DNA of 64,000 bases, from contig NZ_CP090364.1 of the NCBI RefSeq assembly GCF_021432065.1, forward strand, positions 2,494,601 through 2,558,600, in the 5' to 3' direction. The translations under genes were made by a program, and so were the position numbers. Below the pieces are notes generated by a model. That model saw nothing but the letters and a program-made list of their open reading frames with translations. It did no database searches and had not been told where the DNA came from. Of this stretch, positions 1-10,027 are shown piece after piece. Positions within the stretch are counted from its first letter, which is position 1. Each line of letters opens with the position of its first letter. Source of the DNA: Photobacterium sp. TLY01. Its GTDB lineage: Bacteria > Pseudomonadota > Gammaproteobacteria > Enterobacterales > Vibrionaceae.

Positions 1-830
1 TCCTGACGTGAGCAGGTTGGGCAGGCAATAAAGTTAATCCCGCGGGAACGAATACGCAGAGACTTCAGGATATCAAAGCCGACTTTAATTTCTTCGATGG
101 GATCAGCGGCCAAAGAGATACGCAGTGTATCGCCAATCCCCTCAGCCAGCAGCATCCCCAGGCCAACAGCCGATTTGACCGCGCCGGCACGCGCGCCACC
201 AGCTTCTGTGATACCCAGATGCAAAGGTTGTTTGATTTGCTTAGCCAGCCTGCGGTAGGACTCCACCGCCAGAAAGACGTCAGAGGCTTTGACACTGACT
301 TTAAATTGATCGAAGTTCAGGCGATCCAGGATCTCAACATGACGCATCGCTGATTCAACCAGTGCATCAGGCGTCGGTTCACCGTATTTCTGCTGTAAAT
401 CTTTTTCCAGCGAGCCACCGTTTACCCCGATACGGATCGGGATATTCTTGTCGCGGGCACAATCCACCACAGCACGGATACGATCTTCGCGGCCGATATT
501 GCCCGGGTTGATGCGCAGACAGTCCACGCCATATTCCGCCACTTTTAACGCAATGCGGTAATCAAAATGAATATCAGCCACCAAAGGCAGATTCACCTGC
601 TGCTTAATTGCTTTAAAAGCTTCAGCCGCATCCATGGTGGGTACGGAAACACGGACAATGTCTGCACCGACTTTTTCCAGTGCGCGGATTTGTGCCACTG
701 TCGCTGCCACATCTGTGGTACGGGTATTGGTCATTGACTGCACCGCAATCGGTGCACCATCACCAATAGGCACCTTACCCACATAAATTCGGGTGGAAGG
801 ACGACGTTTAATCGGAGACTCGTTATGCAT
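1..830 (-). CDS. ispG: IspG, 4-hydroxy-3-methylbut-2-enyl diphosphate synthase (partial, C-terminus outside window)
   Basis: IspG (GcpE) is the [4Fe-4S] enzyme that reduces MEcPP to HMBPP in the cytoplasmic MEP isoprenoid pathway. The gene enters from the left edge and the first 276 codons are visible. The ATG at 830 is chosen because an ATG just upstream (837) runs into a stop after four codons. The protein opens [18 protein letters not shown] and contains the conserved stretches [29 protein letters not shown] and [10 protein letters not shown] of the TIM-barrel domain. At the edge it reaches ACPTC, placing cysteines at residues 270 and 273, the same numbers as the cluster ligands of E. coli IspG. 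The gene lies 14 bp after rodZ, a common arrangement in gammaproteobacteria, so it is probably cotranscribed with pilW and rodZ. Confidence 0.96.
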   Translation of the reverse strand, partial: MHNESPIKRRPSTRIYVGKVPIGDGAPIAVQSMTNTRTTDVAATVAQIRALEKVGADIVRVSVPTMDAAEAFKAIKQQVNLPLVADIHFDYRIALKVAEYGVDCLRINPGNIGREDRIRAVVDCARDKNIPIRIGVNGGSLEKDLQQKYGEPTPDALVESAMRHVEILDRLNFDQFKVSVKASDVFLAVESYRRLAKQIKQPLHLGITEAGGARAGAVKSAVGLGMLLAEGIGDTLRISLAADPIEEIKVGFDILKSLRIRSRGINFIACPTCSRQ

Positions 831-844
831 CTTTCATTCTCTGT

Positions 845-1843
845 TTACAACGGCAACTTCAACCTGGCGACCCTGCCAGCCGGGTAGCCGCTCAGATCAA
901 CTGGTTCACCTTTGAAGCTCATTGTAACAACACTCGGCGCCCCGAGCACTATCTTAAACGGAGCCTGCCCATCAATCGCAACGACATCGCCGCTGGATTT
1001 GATACCTGTATCCAGTTGTTTGCCATTGGCATCACGAATATCAATCCAGCAATCGCCGTTGAAGGTCAGTTTCAGATCTGGTGCTGGCGCTTCTTGCGCA
1101 ACCGAGGTCGCGTCGGTTATCAGTGCTTCATTGGCTTCATCAAAAAGCACATTGCCGTCATCATCAATCACGCTGTCCGCAGGGATATTACCCTCGCTGA
1201 CGGTATTATTTAAGGCGTCATCAAAGGTGTTCAGCGGCAAATCATCACCGGTCGGAGCATCGCTGTACTGCTCGTCAGCAGGCATCTCTTGCGTGGCCCC
1301 TTCGGCAATCGCACTCACGTCTTCGTTATTGAGCGTCTCCGCCATATCATCGACTGTGCCTGCCAGAGACTCATCCAGCGGCGGATTGCCCGGTGAGACT
1401 TGCTCAGAGATAACCGGCGTTTCAGTTTTCTGCTCTGTCTGCCACCACCAGGCCGCGGTCATACCGACGATTACAGCCCCCAGTAGCCAGGTCAGCCCCA
1501 TCACACGGTTATCATGTTTCTCACGCTTGGTTTTTCGTGAAAAGCTTTGCATGGTTTGGGCTTGCGGCTGTCCCTGACCAATGCTTTCCAGCTTGCTCAG
1601 GACTTCGTTCACATCAAGGCCGACAAATTTGGCATACGAACGGACATAGCCACGGGTAAAGGTGGCCATCTGAGCTTCATCAAAGCGGTTGTTTTCAATG
1701 TCATCGATTACAGACATCCGCAAGCGCAGCCGGCTTGCTACATCCTTCTGAGAATAGCCAAGCTGCTCACGCGCCTGGCGTAGCATGTCTCCGGGACGAA
1801 TGACGTCTTCCGTTACTTGTTCTTCATTCTGTTCAGTATTCAT
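845..1843 (-). CDS. rodZ: RodZ, cytoskeletal membrane protein with N-terminal helix-turn-helix
   Basis: RodZ links MreB filaments to the inner membrane and the elongasome, helping to set rod shape. In the 332 residues, an Xre/Cro-like HTH domain occupies about residues 17-85 (LRQAREQLGYSQKDVASRL), followed by a basic linker (KTKREKH) and one transmembrane helix at about 114-134. An acidic, low-complexity periplasmic linker covers about 140-245. The last 80 residues form the DUF4115-type domain (LKLTFNGDCWIDIRDANGKQ). The length is close to E. coli RodZ (337). Its start overlaps the end of pilW by 11 bp, and ispG follows 14 bp downstream, so the three look translationally coupled. A DNA-binding role cannot be excluded, but the known function is cytoskeletal. 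Confidence 0.93.
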   Translation of the reverse strand: MNTEQNEEQVTEDVIRPGDMLRQAREQLGYSQKDVASRLRLRMSVIDDIENNRFDEAQMATFTRGYVRSYAKFVGLDVNEVLSKLESIGQGQPQAQTMQSFSRKTKREKHDNRVMGLTWLLGAVIVGMTAAWWWQTEQKTETPVISEQVSPGNPPLDESLAGTVDDMAETLNNEDVSAIAEGATQEMPADEQYSDAPTGDDLPLNTFDDALNNTVSEGNIPADSVIDDDGNVLFDEANEALITDATSVAQEAPAPDLKLTFNGDCWIDIRDANGKQLDTGIKSSGDVVAIDGQAPFKIVLGAPSVVTMSFKGEPVDLSGYPAGRVARLKLPL

Positions 1844-2603
1844 TGGCTAGATAATTCTGATATTGCTGAGAATCAGGAAATTGTTGTCGCAACAATTCGG
1901 CATATTTTTCCACTCGATCAAGGCGACCGCTCTGGCGTGACGACTGAATTTTAAGAACAAGACTGTCAGCAGTCTCTCCGTATTGCCGACTGAATGCCTC
2001 CAGTCTGGCCTCGGCCTGCCGGTAATCACCGTCAGTCAGTTCAAGTCGTGCCAGCTGTAACATCGACAGCGGACGGTATGGCTCATGATCCAATGCTTTT
2101 CTGAAATAATCTGCAGCTTGTGTCGCATCACCCTGTTTTATGCTGCACAAAGCCGCATTTTCATACGTCGCTGAAGCCTGAAAATAATCCGGTTGTAAAA
2201 CAGCACGCATAAAGGCGTTATCCGCTTCATCAAACCGCGCTTCATTACACAAGAATACACCATAGTTATTAAGCACATCGCCATTTTTGGGGGAATATTG
2301 CAATGCTCGGACATAGAGCGCTTCAGCTGAACGGTTTTCACCCACTTGCTGGTAGTAGTGTGCCATGGCAAGTTGTGCTCTGGGGTGATCCGGCGCAACG
2401 TCTAAGGCTTTCTGTAAATTTTGCTGGGCTCTCTGCCGCTGACCTTGCTCCAGATAACTGAGTCCAAGTGTCACTCTGGCATCCGCCACAGCAATGGGAT
2501 CCACACTGCGTTCCTGTGCTGTCGGGTCAATGGTGACACAGCCCACAAGCAAACAAGCGGCTATAAAGCCGCTTGTGATCGGATACAGGGTCCAGCGTAC
2601 CAT
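1833..2603 (-). CDS. pilW: PilW/PilF-type lipoprotein, type IV pilus secretin pilotin
   Basis: Outer-membrane TPR lipoprotein of the PilF/PilW family, which helps localise and assemble the PilQ secretin of type IV pili. A lipoprotein signal ends in LLVGC, giving lipidated Cys22. The rest of the 256 residues is TPR helices: YLEQGQRQRAQQNLQKAL, AMAHYYQQVGENRSAEALY, NNYGVFLCNEARFDEADNAF and YFRKALDHEPYRPLSMLQLA are recognisable repeats. The position between rlmN and rodZ is the standard context of this family (pilF-rodZ-ispG). A pilotin here fits the minor-pilin cluster found near the other end of the window. The symbol pilF is used for the same protein in some species. Confidence 0.9.
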   Translation of the reverse strand: MVRWTLYPITSGFIAACLLVGCVTIDPTAQERSVDPIAVADARVTLGLSYLEQGQRQRAQQNLQKALDVAPDHPRAQLAMAHYYQQVGENRSAEALYVRALQYSPKNGDVLNNYGVFLCNEARFDEADNAFMRAVLQPDYFQASATYENAALCSIKQGDATQAADYFRKALDHEPYRPLSMLQLARLELTDGDYRQAEARLEAFSRQYGETADSLVLKIQSSRQSGRLDRVEKYAELLRQQFPDSQQYQNYLANEY

Positions 2604-2648
2604 AACAACTCCTTGCTCACATCCATTTCGAGCTTTATGTAATTGTTA

Positions 2649-3770
2649 TCAGACTGCTTTTACCGGGATTGGTTCCCCTTTCGCTTGTTTTGCCATGGTC
2701 CGTTTTGTGCGGTCAATCACATCGCCAACCAATTGTCCGCAGGCAGCGTCAATATCATCACCACGCGTTTTACGCACAGTCACAGTGAAATCGTACTCCA
2801 TGAGTGTTTTCATGAAGCGATCAATCCGTGAATTGCTTGGCTTGCGATAAGGTGAACCCGGATACGGATTGAAGGGGATCAGGTTAATTTTCGCCGGGGT
2901 GTCTTTCAGTGTGTGCGCCAGTTCCCGCGCGTGCTCCATACCATCGTTCACATGATCCAGCAGTATGTATTCCACGGTGACTTTGCCACGGTTGGCATTC
3001 GACGAAGCAATATAACGACGGACCACATCCAGGAAAGTCTCGATATTGTACTTGTCGTTAATCGGCATGATTTCAGAACGCAGCTGGTCATTCCCCGCGT
3101 GCAGAGAAATCGCCAGTGCCACATCAATCTTACCAATCATCTGCTCAAGACCAGACACAACACCTGACGTTGACACAGTGACCCGGCGCTTCGACAGACC
3201 AAAGCCCAGATCGTCGAGCATGATTTTCAGTGACGGGATCAGGTTCTTCATGTTCAGCAGCGGCTCGCCCATGCCCATCATGACCACGTTGGTGATCGGG
3301 CGGCGACCCGTTTCTTTCTCGACACCAATCTCTTTGGCCGCGCGCCAGACCTGACCGATAATTTCAGATACTTTCAGGTTCCGGTTAAACCCTTGCTGCG
3401 CAGTGGAGCAGAATTTACAGTCCAGCGCACAGCCCACCTGGGAAGACACGCACAGAGTGGCACGGTCATCATCAGGAATGTACACGGTTTCCACATCCTG
3501 ATCGCCGACACGCATGGCCCACTTGATTGTGCCGTCTGCCGAGTATTGCGCTTCCGATACATAAGGGGCACGAATCTCAGCCACAGCTTTAAGTTTTTCG
3601 CGCAGCTTCTTATTGATGTTGGTCATTTGATCAAAGTCATCACAACCGAAATGATACATCCACTTCATGATCTGATCCGCGCGGAAGGCTTTTTCGCCCA
3701 GCTCTTCGGCAAAATACTGCCGCAGTCCTTCGCGATCGAAATCCAGCAGATTGATTTTGGCATTCGTCAT
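2649..3770 (-). CDS. rlmN: RlmN, dual-specificity 23S rRNA A2503 / tRNA A37 C2-methyltransferase
   Basis: Radical-SAM enzyme that methylates C2 of A2503 in 23S rRNA and A37 in some tRNAs. I start it at the ATG at 3770 ([11 protein letters not shown]), 373 residues; this start has a GAGGCG ribosome-binding site and matches the family N-terminus, while the open frame continues upstream to 3845. The radical-SAM CxxxCxxC motif is at C114, C118 and C121 ([16 protein letters not shown]). The C-terminal cysteine that becomes transiently methylated is at about residue 344 ([12 protein letters not shown]). GMGEPLLN, typical of the SAM-binding region, is present. It sits upstream of pilW with 45 bp between them, as in many gammaproteobacteria. 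Confidence 0.96.
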   Translation of the reverse strand: MTNAKINLLDFDREGLRQYFAEELGEKAFRADQIMKWMYHFGCDDFDQMTNINKKLREKLKAVAEIRAPYVSEAQYSADGTIKWAMRVGDQDVETVYIPDDDRATLCVSSQVGCALDCKFCSTAQQGFNRNLKVSEIIGQVWRAAKEIGVEKETGRRPITNVVMMGMGEPLLNMKNLIPSLKIMLDDLGFGLSKRRVTVSTSGVVSGLEQMIGKIDVALAISLHAGNDQLRSEIMPINDKYNIETFLDVVRRYIASSNANRGKVTVEYILLDHVNDGMEHARELAHTLKDTPAKINLIPFNPYPGSPYRKPSNSRIDRFMKTLMEYDFTVTVRKTRGDDIDAACGQLVGDVIDRTKRTMAKQAKGEPIPVKAV

Positions 3771-3978
3771 CGGTTGTCGCCTCACTAAAAAATGACAGAT
3801 CCTGCACCCGGCACGCCAGAGAACGCTGACCCAGGGTGGCCCCAAATAGCGGGAAGATTCAAGGCGCGAAATTGTACAGACTTTAGCGGCGTGTTTCCAC
3901 TTTTGCAGTCGGTCGTCAGCGAAGCAGCTGATTACAGCTTAGCCGACAGCCGCCCGCTCCTCCATCTCACGCGACAGA

Positions 3979-4008
3979 GAAAAAAACGGGAAGCATCTGC
4001 TTCCCGTT
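3979..4008 (-). terminator. Rho-independent terminator after ndk
   Basis: Perfect 10-bp stem AACGGGAAGC / GCTTCCCGTT with a 4-nt loop (3985-4008). On the minus strand it is followed by a run of seven T. It lies 24 bp past the ndk stop and separates ndk from rlmN. Confidence 0.88.
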
Positions 4009-4031
4009 GTAATCGCCTTTCAGAGAATCAA

Positions 4032-4460
4032 TCAGTCGCGAGGACAAATTTCATCATCGGAAAAGAAATAAGCAATCTCACGTGCCGCTGACTCAGGGCT
4101 GTCCGAACCGTGTACCGCATTCAGACGAGTGCTTTCTGCGTAATCAGCGCGCAATGTCCCGCACGCCGCTTCTTCCGGGTTGGTCTTCCCCATCAGCTCA
4201 CGGTAGCGCGTAATGGCATTGTCACCTTCCAGCACCTGGACCATCACCGGGCCAGAGGTCATAAATTCAATCAAAGGTGCATAAAAAGGTTTGCCTTCGT
4301 GCTCAGCATAGAACCCCTGCGCCTGCTGCTCAGTTAAACGCAGCATTTTGGCCGCAACAATCGTCAGACCCGCGCTTTCCAGACGATGATAAATCGCACC
4401 GATTTGATTACGGCCGACTGCATCGGGTTTTACAATCGAGAAGGTACGTTCAATTGTCAT
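4032..4460 (-). CDS. ndk: Nucleoside diphosphate kinase
   Basis: Ndk equilibrates nucleoside triphosphate pools by transferring the ATP gamma-phosphate through a phosphohistidine. The start at 4460 ([18 protein letters not shown]) gives 142 residues, the usual length, and has an AAGGAA site about nine bases upstream; the open frame continues further upstream but that part is not Ndk-like. The active-site histidine is H117 in [23 protein letters not shown] and [11 protein letters not shown] are the other family signatures. A strong terminator follows. The gene lies between pepB and rlmN, so it probably has its own promoter within the 58-bp gap after pepB or is read through from pepB. Confidence 0.97.
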   Translation of the reverse strand: MTIERTFSIVKPDAVGRNQIGAIYHRLESAGLTIVAAKMLRLTEQQAQGFYAEHEGKPFYAPLIEFMTSGPVMVQVLEGDNAITRYRELMGKTNPEEAACGTLRADYAESTRLNAVHGSDSPESAAREIAYFFSDDEICPRD

Positions 4461-4518
4461 TATTATATTCCTTATACTCAGTTCACTTCTGCCTGTCAGG
4501 TTTCCCTGTCCAATGTGC

Positions 4519-5796
4519 TTACTGTAACAGCAACGCGGCAATATTTGCCACCCCAAGCCCAGTCGCACCCGCCGCCCAGCGCGCATCAGCACCGTCACGG
4601 AAGCAGGAAGCCAGATCAAAATGAATCCAGCGGCTGTCATCACTGACAAAGCGGGACAGGAAGGCGGCAGCATTTGACGCACCGCCCATCCCACCGCCTT
4701 TTACAGGGCGACTGTTAGCGGTATCAGCGTAATCAGAGGGGCAGTAATTCTGATGCCATTTTTGCAACGGAAGCGGCCATGCCGGCTCGTTGACCAGCTC
4801 AGACAGCTGCTGTGCTTTGCGCAGCAGTTCAGGCTGCAATGAGAAGATAGCGTTATAATCCTGGCCCACTGCCATCATGGCAGCACCGGTCAGCGTCGCG
4901 GCATCAATGATCAGCGGCGCCTTCATTTCACCGGCTTTGATCAAACCATCAGCCAAAACCAGACGTCCTTCCGCATCGGTATTGACCACTTCCACCGTCA
5001 GACCGTTCTTATAGGTCAGAATATCGCCCAGCTTGTAAGCATTACCGGCCACCATATTTTCGGCACAGCACAGGACCAGTTTCACGCGCTTTTTCAGGCC
5101 TTGTTCAATGGCATAAGCCAGCGCAGCCGTCACTGTGGCTGCGCCGCCCATGTCGCATTTCATCGCCACCATGCCAGCACTCGACTTGATGCTGTAACCA
5201 CCGGAGTCGAACGTAATCCCTTTACCAACCAGGCAGGCATGTACAGGCGCGTCAGGATCACCCGTTGGGTTAAAATCCAGTGTCAGCATTACAGGCGGAC
5301 GGCTGCTTGCACGCCCTACACTATGCGTGCCAATCCAGCCTTCAGCCAGCAGTTCGTCGCCAACCAGCACTTCGTGACTGATGTGATTACCGGCCACACT
5401 TTTCAGGAAGCTGATCGCCTCCTGCGCCAGTTTTTCCGGGTACATGTCTTCCGGCGTTGCATTCACAACCTGACGCACCCAGTCTGCACTGCGACGACGT
5501 GCGTTCAGCAGTTCCAGCTCGTCTTCATCCATAGAAGCCCACTGCACTGCCACCGGTTTGCGTGTTGCGGCAAAGCCACAATAAAACGCCCACTGGCGCT
5601 CGTAGCTCCAGCCTTCACCACTCAGACTGACCTCAGTCGCACCTTGGGCAGAAAGCTGACGAGCCGCCTGCTGAATGCGGCGCAGGACAAAATCATCCTG
5701 ATAATGAATCACCACGCTGTCCTGCTGGTAGGAGACCAGCGCTTTATCACCCCAAACGCCCTGATTCGGCTCTGCGGAAAGTAATACGGTAAGCAT
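4519..5796 (-). CDS. pepB: Peptidase B, M17 leucyl aminopeptidase family (downstream copy)
   Basis: Cytoplasmic M17 aminopeptidase that removes N-terminal residues from peptides using two metal ions. Translation is taken from 5796 ([25 protein letters not shown] site upstream), giving 425 residues. The expected metal and catalytic residues are visible: K192 and D197 in [15 protein letters not shown]215 in MKCDMGGA, and D274/E276 in [14 protein letters not shown]. It follows a second full pepB in the same orientation and is clearly related but strongly diverged, so the pair is not a recent duplication. An 11-bp hairpin separates the two genes, which suggests attenuated or separate expression. 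Both copies keep the active site. Which copy is the orthologue of E. coli PepB cannot be told by eye. Confidence 0.9.
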   Translation of the reverse strand: MLTVLLSAEPNQGVWGDKALVSYQQDSVVIHYQDDFVLRRIQQAARQLSAQGATEVSLSGEGWSYERQWAFYCGFAATRKPVAVQWASMDEDELELLNARRRSADWVRQVVNATPEDMYPEKLAQEAISFLKSVAGNHISHEVLVGDELLAEGWIGTHSVGRASSRPPVMLTLDFNPTGDPDAPVHACLVGKGITFDSGGYSIKSSAGMVAMKCDMGGAATVTAALAYAIEQGLKKRVKLVLCCAENMVAGNAYKLGDILTYKNGLTVEVVNTDAEGRLVLADGLIKAGEMKAPLIIDAATLTGAAMMAVGQDYNAIFSLQPELLRKAQQLSELVNEPAWPLPLQKWHQNYCPSDYADTANSRPVKGGGMGGASNAAAFLSRFVSDDSRWIHFDLASCFRDGADARWAAGATGLGVANIAALLLQ

Positions 5797-5810
5797 CGTT
5801 GTGTTCCCTA

Positions 5811-5846
5811 AGTTGAAAACGCACAACAGCGTGAACTGTTGTGCGT
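5811..5846 (-). terminator. Hairpin between the two pepB genes, possible terminator/attenuator
   Basis: Perfect 11-bp inverted repeat ACGCACAACAG / CTGTTGTGCGT (5819-5829 and 5836-5846) with a 6-nt loop. On the minus strand it is followed by a short TTTTC tract only. It ends about 15 bp before the start of the downstream pepB and abuts its ribosome-binding site, so it may only partly terminate or may protect or regulate the message. Confidence 0.6.
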
Positions 5847-5868
5847 AAAATTAAAGCGAAGAATGAAA

Positions 5869-7155
5869 TTAATCCTGAGCCAGAATGTTGGCCAGTGTGC
5901 GTACACCCATGCCCGTGGCGCCCACGCCCCACTTATCGCTGGCCGATTTACGGTAGGTACCGCTGCAGTCAAAATGCAGCCAGCCTTTTTTATAATCTTC
6001 AACAAAGTAAGACAGGAAAGCCGCCGCTGTACTGGCCCCCGGCGTGAAGTCGCCGCTTGAGATATTGGCCAGATCAGCAAAGCTCGATGGCATCATGCGG
6101 CGGTGGTGTTCACCCAGCGGCAGTGGCCACAAACCTTCGTGCTCTTCACTGGCAGCAATCAGTGCTTTCTGCGCCATGCTGTGATCAAAGCTGAACAAGG
6201 CATGGTAATCATTCCCCAGAGCATTCTTCGCGGCACCGGTCAGGGTTGCACAGTCAATGATCAGATCCGGTTTTTGCGCGCTGGCATAAATCAAACCATC
6301 GGCCAGCACCAGGCGGCCTTCAGCATCTGTGTTGAGGATCTCAACCGTTTTGCCATTCTTGTACGTAATGATATCGCCCAGTTTGAAAGCACGACCCGAG
6401 ACCATGTTTTCTGCACAGCACAGGATCAACTTCATACGCTTTTGCACGCCGCGGGCAATGGCTAATGCCAGACCGCCAGTTGCCATTGCCGAGCCGCCCA
6501 TGTCCGCTTTCATCGCGGCCATGCCTTCAGACGGCTTCATGCTGTAACCGCCGGAATCGAAGGTAATCCCTTTGCCAACCAGACACGCCGCAACCGGTGC
6601 TTCAGCGTCACCGCTTGGGTTGTAATCAAGAATAAGCATGGCAGGAGAGCGCTCTGAACCCCGGCCAACGGTATGAATGCCAACCCAGCCTTCATCCAGC
6701 AGATCGTTGCCTTTGAGCACCTTGTAGCTGACATGATCCGGGGCCAGGGATTTAATGAATTCACCAGCACGGTTGGCCAGATGCGAAGGATTCACCACTT
6801 CGGCACTCTGGTTGATGATATCGCGAACCCAGTTGGTTGCGGTCAGACGCGCCTGCAATTCCGCTTCATCTTCGTCATCCAGCTCAGGCCAGCTGACACT
6901 GTTGCCCGGCTTGGCATTACGGTGCCCCTGAATGAAAGACCAGATGGTTTCCAGATCCCATTCATCACCGCTCAGCGCGACCTGCTTAATCCCCTGACCG
7001 TCCAGCGTCCGGCCAGCACGCTGAATCAGATTCAGCACATCGTCATTGGTCACATGGATCTGAGCACCGTTCTCACCGTAAGAGACCAGTGCATTTTCAC
7101 CCCACTGCTCGGCAGCAGCGTCTTGAGTCAGAAATACTGACATAGTAGAAGACAT
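5869..7155 (-). CDS. pepB: Peptidase B, M17 leucyl aminopeptidase family (upstream copy)
   Basis: Second M17 aminopeptidase, 428 residues from the ATG at 7155 ([11 protein letters not shown]), which has a good AAGGAG site seven bases upstream; an internal ATG four codons later is also possible. Metal and catalytic residues are all present: K195 and D200 in [15 protein letters not shown]218 in MKADMGGSA, and D277/E279 in [14 protein letters not shown]. It lies downstream of the isc operon, which is where pepB lies in E. coli, so this copy is the positional counterpart of E. coli pepB. A spacer of about 360 bp separates it from iscX and holds the isc terminator, so it is probably transcribed from its own promoter. 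A paralogue follows after 72 bp. Confidence 0.93.
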   Translation of the reverse strand: MSSTMSVFLTQDAAAEQWGENALVSYGENGAQIHVTNDDVLNLIQRAGRTLDGQGIKQVALSGDEWDLETIWSFIQGHRNAKPGNSVSWPELDDEDEAELQARLTATNWVRDIINQSAEVVNPSHLANRAGEFIKSLAPDHVSYKVLKGNDLLDEGWVGIHTVGRGSERSPAMLILDYNPSGDAEAPVAACLVGKGITFDSGGYSMKPSEGMAAMKADMGGSAMATGGLALAIARGVQKRMKLILCCAENMVSGRAFKLGDIITYKNGKTVEILNTDAEGRLVLADGLIYASAQKPDLIIDCATLTGAAKNALGNDYHALFSFDHSMAQKALIAASEEHEGLWPLPLGEHHRRMMPSSFADLANISSGDFTPGASTAAAFLSYFVEDYKKGWLHFDCSGTYRKSASDKWGVGATGMGVRTLANILAQD

Positions 7156-7515
7156 GTAAAACTCCTTGAGTATATGCCCAACAAGCACTCACAGCTCGTA
7201 CAGGCGGCATGCTTATGACTTGCAGACAACCGGATTCTGTCCTTCGGCTACCTGTGCCTGAGCGGCCATCGTTCGCATCCAGTCACACTGAATTGACTGT
7301 GTTTATGGTGCATGAATGCGCAATTTCAAGTGAAGCAATGCGAAAATACAACAAAGCGGACCTTTTGGTCCGCCATTTCGTTTTGTCAGTGCAGACAATT
7401 TATTGGCTGTCACTCACATATCAAAGCGATTGGTTTACCTTGCCGTCAAATAAGCAAATAAACAAGGCATTTACCACAAGATTAAGAGAATGATCGACTA
7501 TTCACAAATATCCAC
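7156..7515. other. Spacer between isc operon and pepB
   Basis: About 360 bp without a convincing gene. It holds the isc terminator hairpin (7356-7373) and, towards 7156, the presumed pepB promoter and its ribosome-binding site. A 94-codon plus-strand frame at 7209-7493 crosses the terminator and resembles no family I know, so I do not call it. Confidence 0.6.
7346..7373 (-). terminator. Terminator of the isc operon
   Basis: Stem GCGGACC / GGTCCGC with a TTTT (AAAA on minus) loop at 7356-7373, followed on the minus strand by TTTGTTGTATTTT. It lies about 140 bp past the iscX stop, so the transcript has a long trailer. Confidence 0.65.
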
Positions 7516-7716
7516 TCAGTCCTTCTCTTCCATCCAGCACAATTGCACCGCTTCCAATACTTTTTCCCCGCAGTGGTTCGGGTCATCATCAAACTCGTCC
7601 AGCGCCAGAATCCAGTCCCGTAACTCAACAAAATGAATGCTTTGCGGGTCAACATCCGGATGCTCTTCCAGCAAGGCGATGGCAATGTCTCTGGAATCAA
7701 TCCACTTCAGTCCCAT
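7516..7716 (-). CDS. iscX: IscX (YfhJ), small acidic Fe-S assembly protein
   Basis: IscX binds IscS and iron and tunes cluster assembly speed. It has 66 residues from 7716 (MGLKWIDSRDIAIALLEEHPDVD) with an AGGTG site upstream; the length matches the family exactly. The protein is very acidic, and the signature WI(D)SRDIAIALLE...DWILALDEFDDDPNHC is clear. It is the last gene of the isc operon, 77 bp after fdx. The usual order hscA-fdx-iscX-pepB is kept, although pepB is set apart by the terminator spacer. Confidence 0.95.
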   Translation of the reverse strand: MGLKWIDSRDIAIALLEEHPDVDPQSIHFVELRDWILALDEFDDDPNHCGEKVLEAVQLCWMEEKD

Positions 7717-7793
7717 GATGCACCTGCCCCATTGCAAACAGAAAGTATTCAAAGTGTAGCAAGCCCGCCACCAAAGGGTAACGGGCTTGCTGA

Positions 7794-8132
7794 TTAATGG
7801 TTTTCGCTGGCCAGATTGATGGTGTAGCGAGGAATTTCAACCACCAGATCTTCATCGGCAACTCTGGCCTGACAGCCCAGACGGGACTCAGGTTCCAGCC
7901 CCCACGCCTTATCCAGCATGTCATCTTCCAGTTCTTCACTTTCGTTCAGTGAATCAAACCCTTCACGGATAATGACGTGACAGGTTGTGCAGGCACAGGA
8001 TTTTTCACAGGCATGCTCAATACCAATGCCGTTTCGCAGTGCCACATCCAGCACAGTTTCGCCACTCGCTGCTTCCAGCACTGCGCCCTCTGGGCAAAGT
8101 TCTTCGTGGGGTAATACAACAATTTTAGGCAT
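7794..8132 (-). CDS. fdx: Adrenodoxin-type [2Fe-2S] ferredoxin of the Isc system
   Basis: Electron donor for cluster assembly on IscU. It has 112 residues. The four cluster ligands are C42, C48, C51 and C87, in ACEKSCACTTCHV and LGCQARV, the same numbering as E. coli Fdx; C46 is an additional conserved cysteine. PRYTIN near the C-terminus is characteristic of the Isc ferredoxin. The start is only two bases after the hscA stop, so translation is coupled. Confidence 0.97.
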   Translation of the reverse strand: MPKIVVLPHEELCPEGAVLEAASGETVLDVALRNGIGIEHACEKSCACTTCHVIIREGFDSLNESEELEDDMLDKAWGLEPESRLGCQARVADEDLVVEIPRYTINLASENH

Positions 8133-8134
8133 GC

Positions 8135-9988
8135 CTAAACCTCATCAATCGATTGACCGGCCAGTGCCTCGCGAATGGATTTATCCATCCGGCGTGCGGC
8201 AAATTCCTGGCTTGCTTTATCAGTTTTCTTAATACCAGCTTCAATTGCACGCGGGTCTTCACCCTGACGCAATTGAACCAGCTCCATCATGGTCGCTTCC
8301 AATGCTTCGCGCTCTTCTTTCGACAGCAGCGTCTCACCATCAGCCGCCAGCGCCGCAATCAGGCCTTCCAGCACCCGATCCGCTTCGACGCGCTGTTCCG
8401 CCAGCGCCCTGGCATCTTTGTCTTCACGCGCGTGTGTCATCGAATCGCGAATCATATTGGCGATCTCATCATCGCTCAAACCGTAAGACGGCTTGACCTG
8501 AATGGAAGATTGCACACCGGAACTTTTTTCCATTGCGGTGACCGACAACAGCCCGTCCGCATCCACCTGATAAGTGACACGCACATGTGCCGCGCCTGCG
8601 GCCATGGCAGGAATCCCCCGCAGCGTAAAGCGAGCCAGAGAGCGGCAATCTGCCACCATTTCCCGCTCACCTTGCACCACGTGCACAGACATGGCCGTCT
8701 GACCATCTTTAAAGGTGGTGAATTCCTGGGCCCGAGCCACCGGAATTGTTGTGTTGCGCGGAATGATTTTCTCGATCATACCGCCCATGGTTTCAATGCC
8801 CAGAGACAAGGGAATCACATCCAGCAGCAGCATTTCAGAATCAGGTTTATTACCGGCCAGAATATCGGCCTGAATGGCGGCACCGATAGCAACCACTTTA
8901 TCAGGGTCAATCGATGTCAGCGGGGTTTTACCAAAGAATCCCCCCACCATCTCACGCACCAGAGGGACACGCGTTGAACCGCCAACCATCACAGTTTCAA
9001 TCACTTCATCGAGTTCAATTCCCGCATCTTTCACCGCACGGCGACAAGACATCAGTGTCTTTTTCACCAGCGGCTGAATCAGGGCTTCAAACTGAGCCCG
9101 GGTGATGTGTCCCTGCCAGCCCAGCACGTCAATCTCCGCACTGTCACTGTCAGTCAGCGCCACTTTGGCGTCTGTGGCCACATCCTGCAATGCGCGGCGC
9201 TCAGACGCCGTCAGGATGTCGCTGTGGCCACTTTGTGCCAGAATCCAGTCTGCCAGCAGATGATCGAAGTCATCTCCCCCCAGTGCCGTATCACCACCGG
9301 TTGCCAGCACTTCAAATACGCCTTTCGACAAACGTAAAATCGAGATATCGAAGGTGCCGCCGCCCAAATCATAAACAGCAATGACACCTTCCTGACCAGA
9401 GTCCAGACCATAGGCAATGGCGGCTGCAGTCGGCTCGTTCAGTAAGCGCAAGACTTTCAGATTGGCCAATGCCGCTGCATCTTTGGTGCCGGCACGCTGG
9501 GCATCGTCAAAGTAGGCCGGCACCGTGATCACCACACCTTCCAGATCGCCGCCCAAGGTTGCTTTCGCACGCTCAGTCAGGGTTTTCAGAATATCCGCAG
9601 ACACCTGAACCGGATTGACCTTACCGCGGCGAGTCAGCAGTTGCGGTAAACCTGATTCGGATGCTTCAAACTGATATGGCAAATTCGGGTAACGCTGCTC
9701 AATATCGGTCAGCGAACGTCCCATCATGCGTTTTACGGAAATGATGGTATTTGCAGGATCCTGCTGAGCCAGTTTTTTAGCTTCGTCGCCAACGAGAATG
9801 CTTTGCTCATCATAATGAACAACAGAAGGCAGAATTGACTTGCCTTGCGCGTCGGGCAGGGTTTCTGCTACGCCACTACGTACAGCAGCAACGAGAGAGT
9901 TGGTGGTTCCCAGGTCAATACCCACCGCCAGTTTGTGTTCGTGCGGTGCAGCGCTTTGACCCGGTTCAGCAATCTGTAACAGTGCCAT
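8135..9988 (-). CDS. hscA: HscA, Hsp70-type chaperone for IscU
   Basis: Specialised Hsp70 that recognises the LPPVK motif of IscU and promotes cluster transfer. It has 617 residues. The nucleotide-binding domain covers about 1-385 ([40 protein letters not shown]) and the substrate-binding domain the rest ([17 protein letters not shown]). The N-terminal extension before GIDLGTT ([22 protein letters not shown]) and the shortened C-terminal tail are typical of HscA rather than DnaK; the true DnaK is encoded at 60504-62417. It lies 39 bp downstream of hscB, its J-protein partner. Confidence 0.96.
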   Translation of the reverse strand: MALLQIAEPGQSAAPHEHKLAVGIDLGTTNSLVAAVRSGVAETLPDAQGKSILPSVVHYDEQSILVGDEAKKLAQQDPANTIISVKRMMGRSLTDIEQRYPNLPYQFEASESGLPQLLTRRGKVNPVQVSADILKTLTERAKATLGGDLEGVVITVPAYFDDAQRAGTKDAAALANLKVLRLLNEPTAAAIAYGLDSGQEGVIAVYDLGGGTFDISILRLSKGVFEVLATGGDTALGGDDFDHLLADWILAQSGHSDILTASERRALQDVATDAKVALTDSDSAEIDVLGWQGHITRAQFEALIQPLVKKTLMSCRRAVKDAGIELDEVIETVMVGGSTRVPLVREMVGGFFGKTPLTSIDPDKVVAIGAAIQADILAGNKPDSEMLLLDVIPLSLGIETMGGMIEKIIPRNTTIPVARAQEFTTFKDGQTAMSVHVVQGEREMVADCRSLARFTLRGIPAMAAGAAHVRVTYQVDADGLLSVTAMEKSSGVQSSIQVKPSYGLSDDEIANMIRDSMTHAREDKDARALAEQRVEADRVLEGLIAALAADGETLLSKEEREALEATMMELVQLRQGEDPRAIEAGIKKTDKASQEFAARRMDKSIREALAGQSIDEV

Positions 9989-10027
9989 TGTCCTTCCTGT
10001 GGGCTTTTAGCTGGTAAGTAAATAAAA

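Noticed and set aside
912..1577. 221-codon plus-strand frame opposite rodZ
   Set aside because: It is a Ser/Ala-rich antisense reading of the low-complexity rodZ linker; rodZ is clearly the real gene.
7209..7493. 94-codon plus-strand frame between pepB and iscX
   Set aside because: It runs through the isc terminator on the opposite strand, has no ribosome-binding site or recognisable domain, and its composition is like non-coding sequence.
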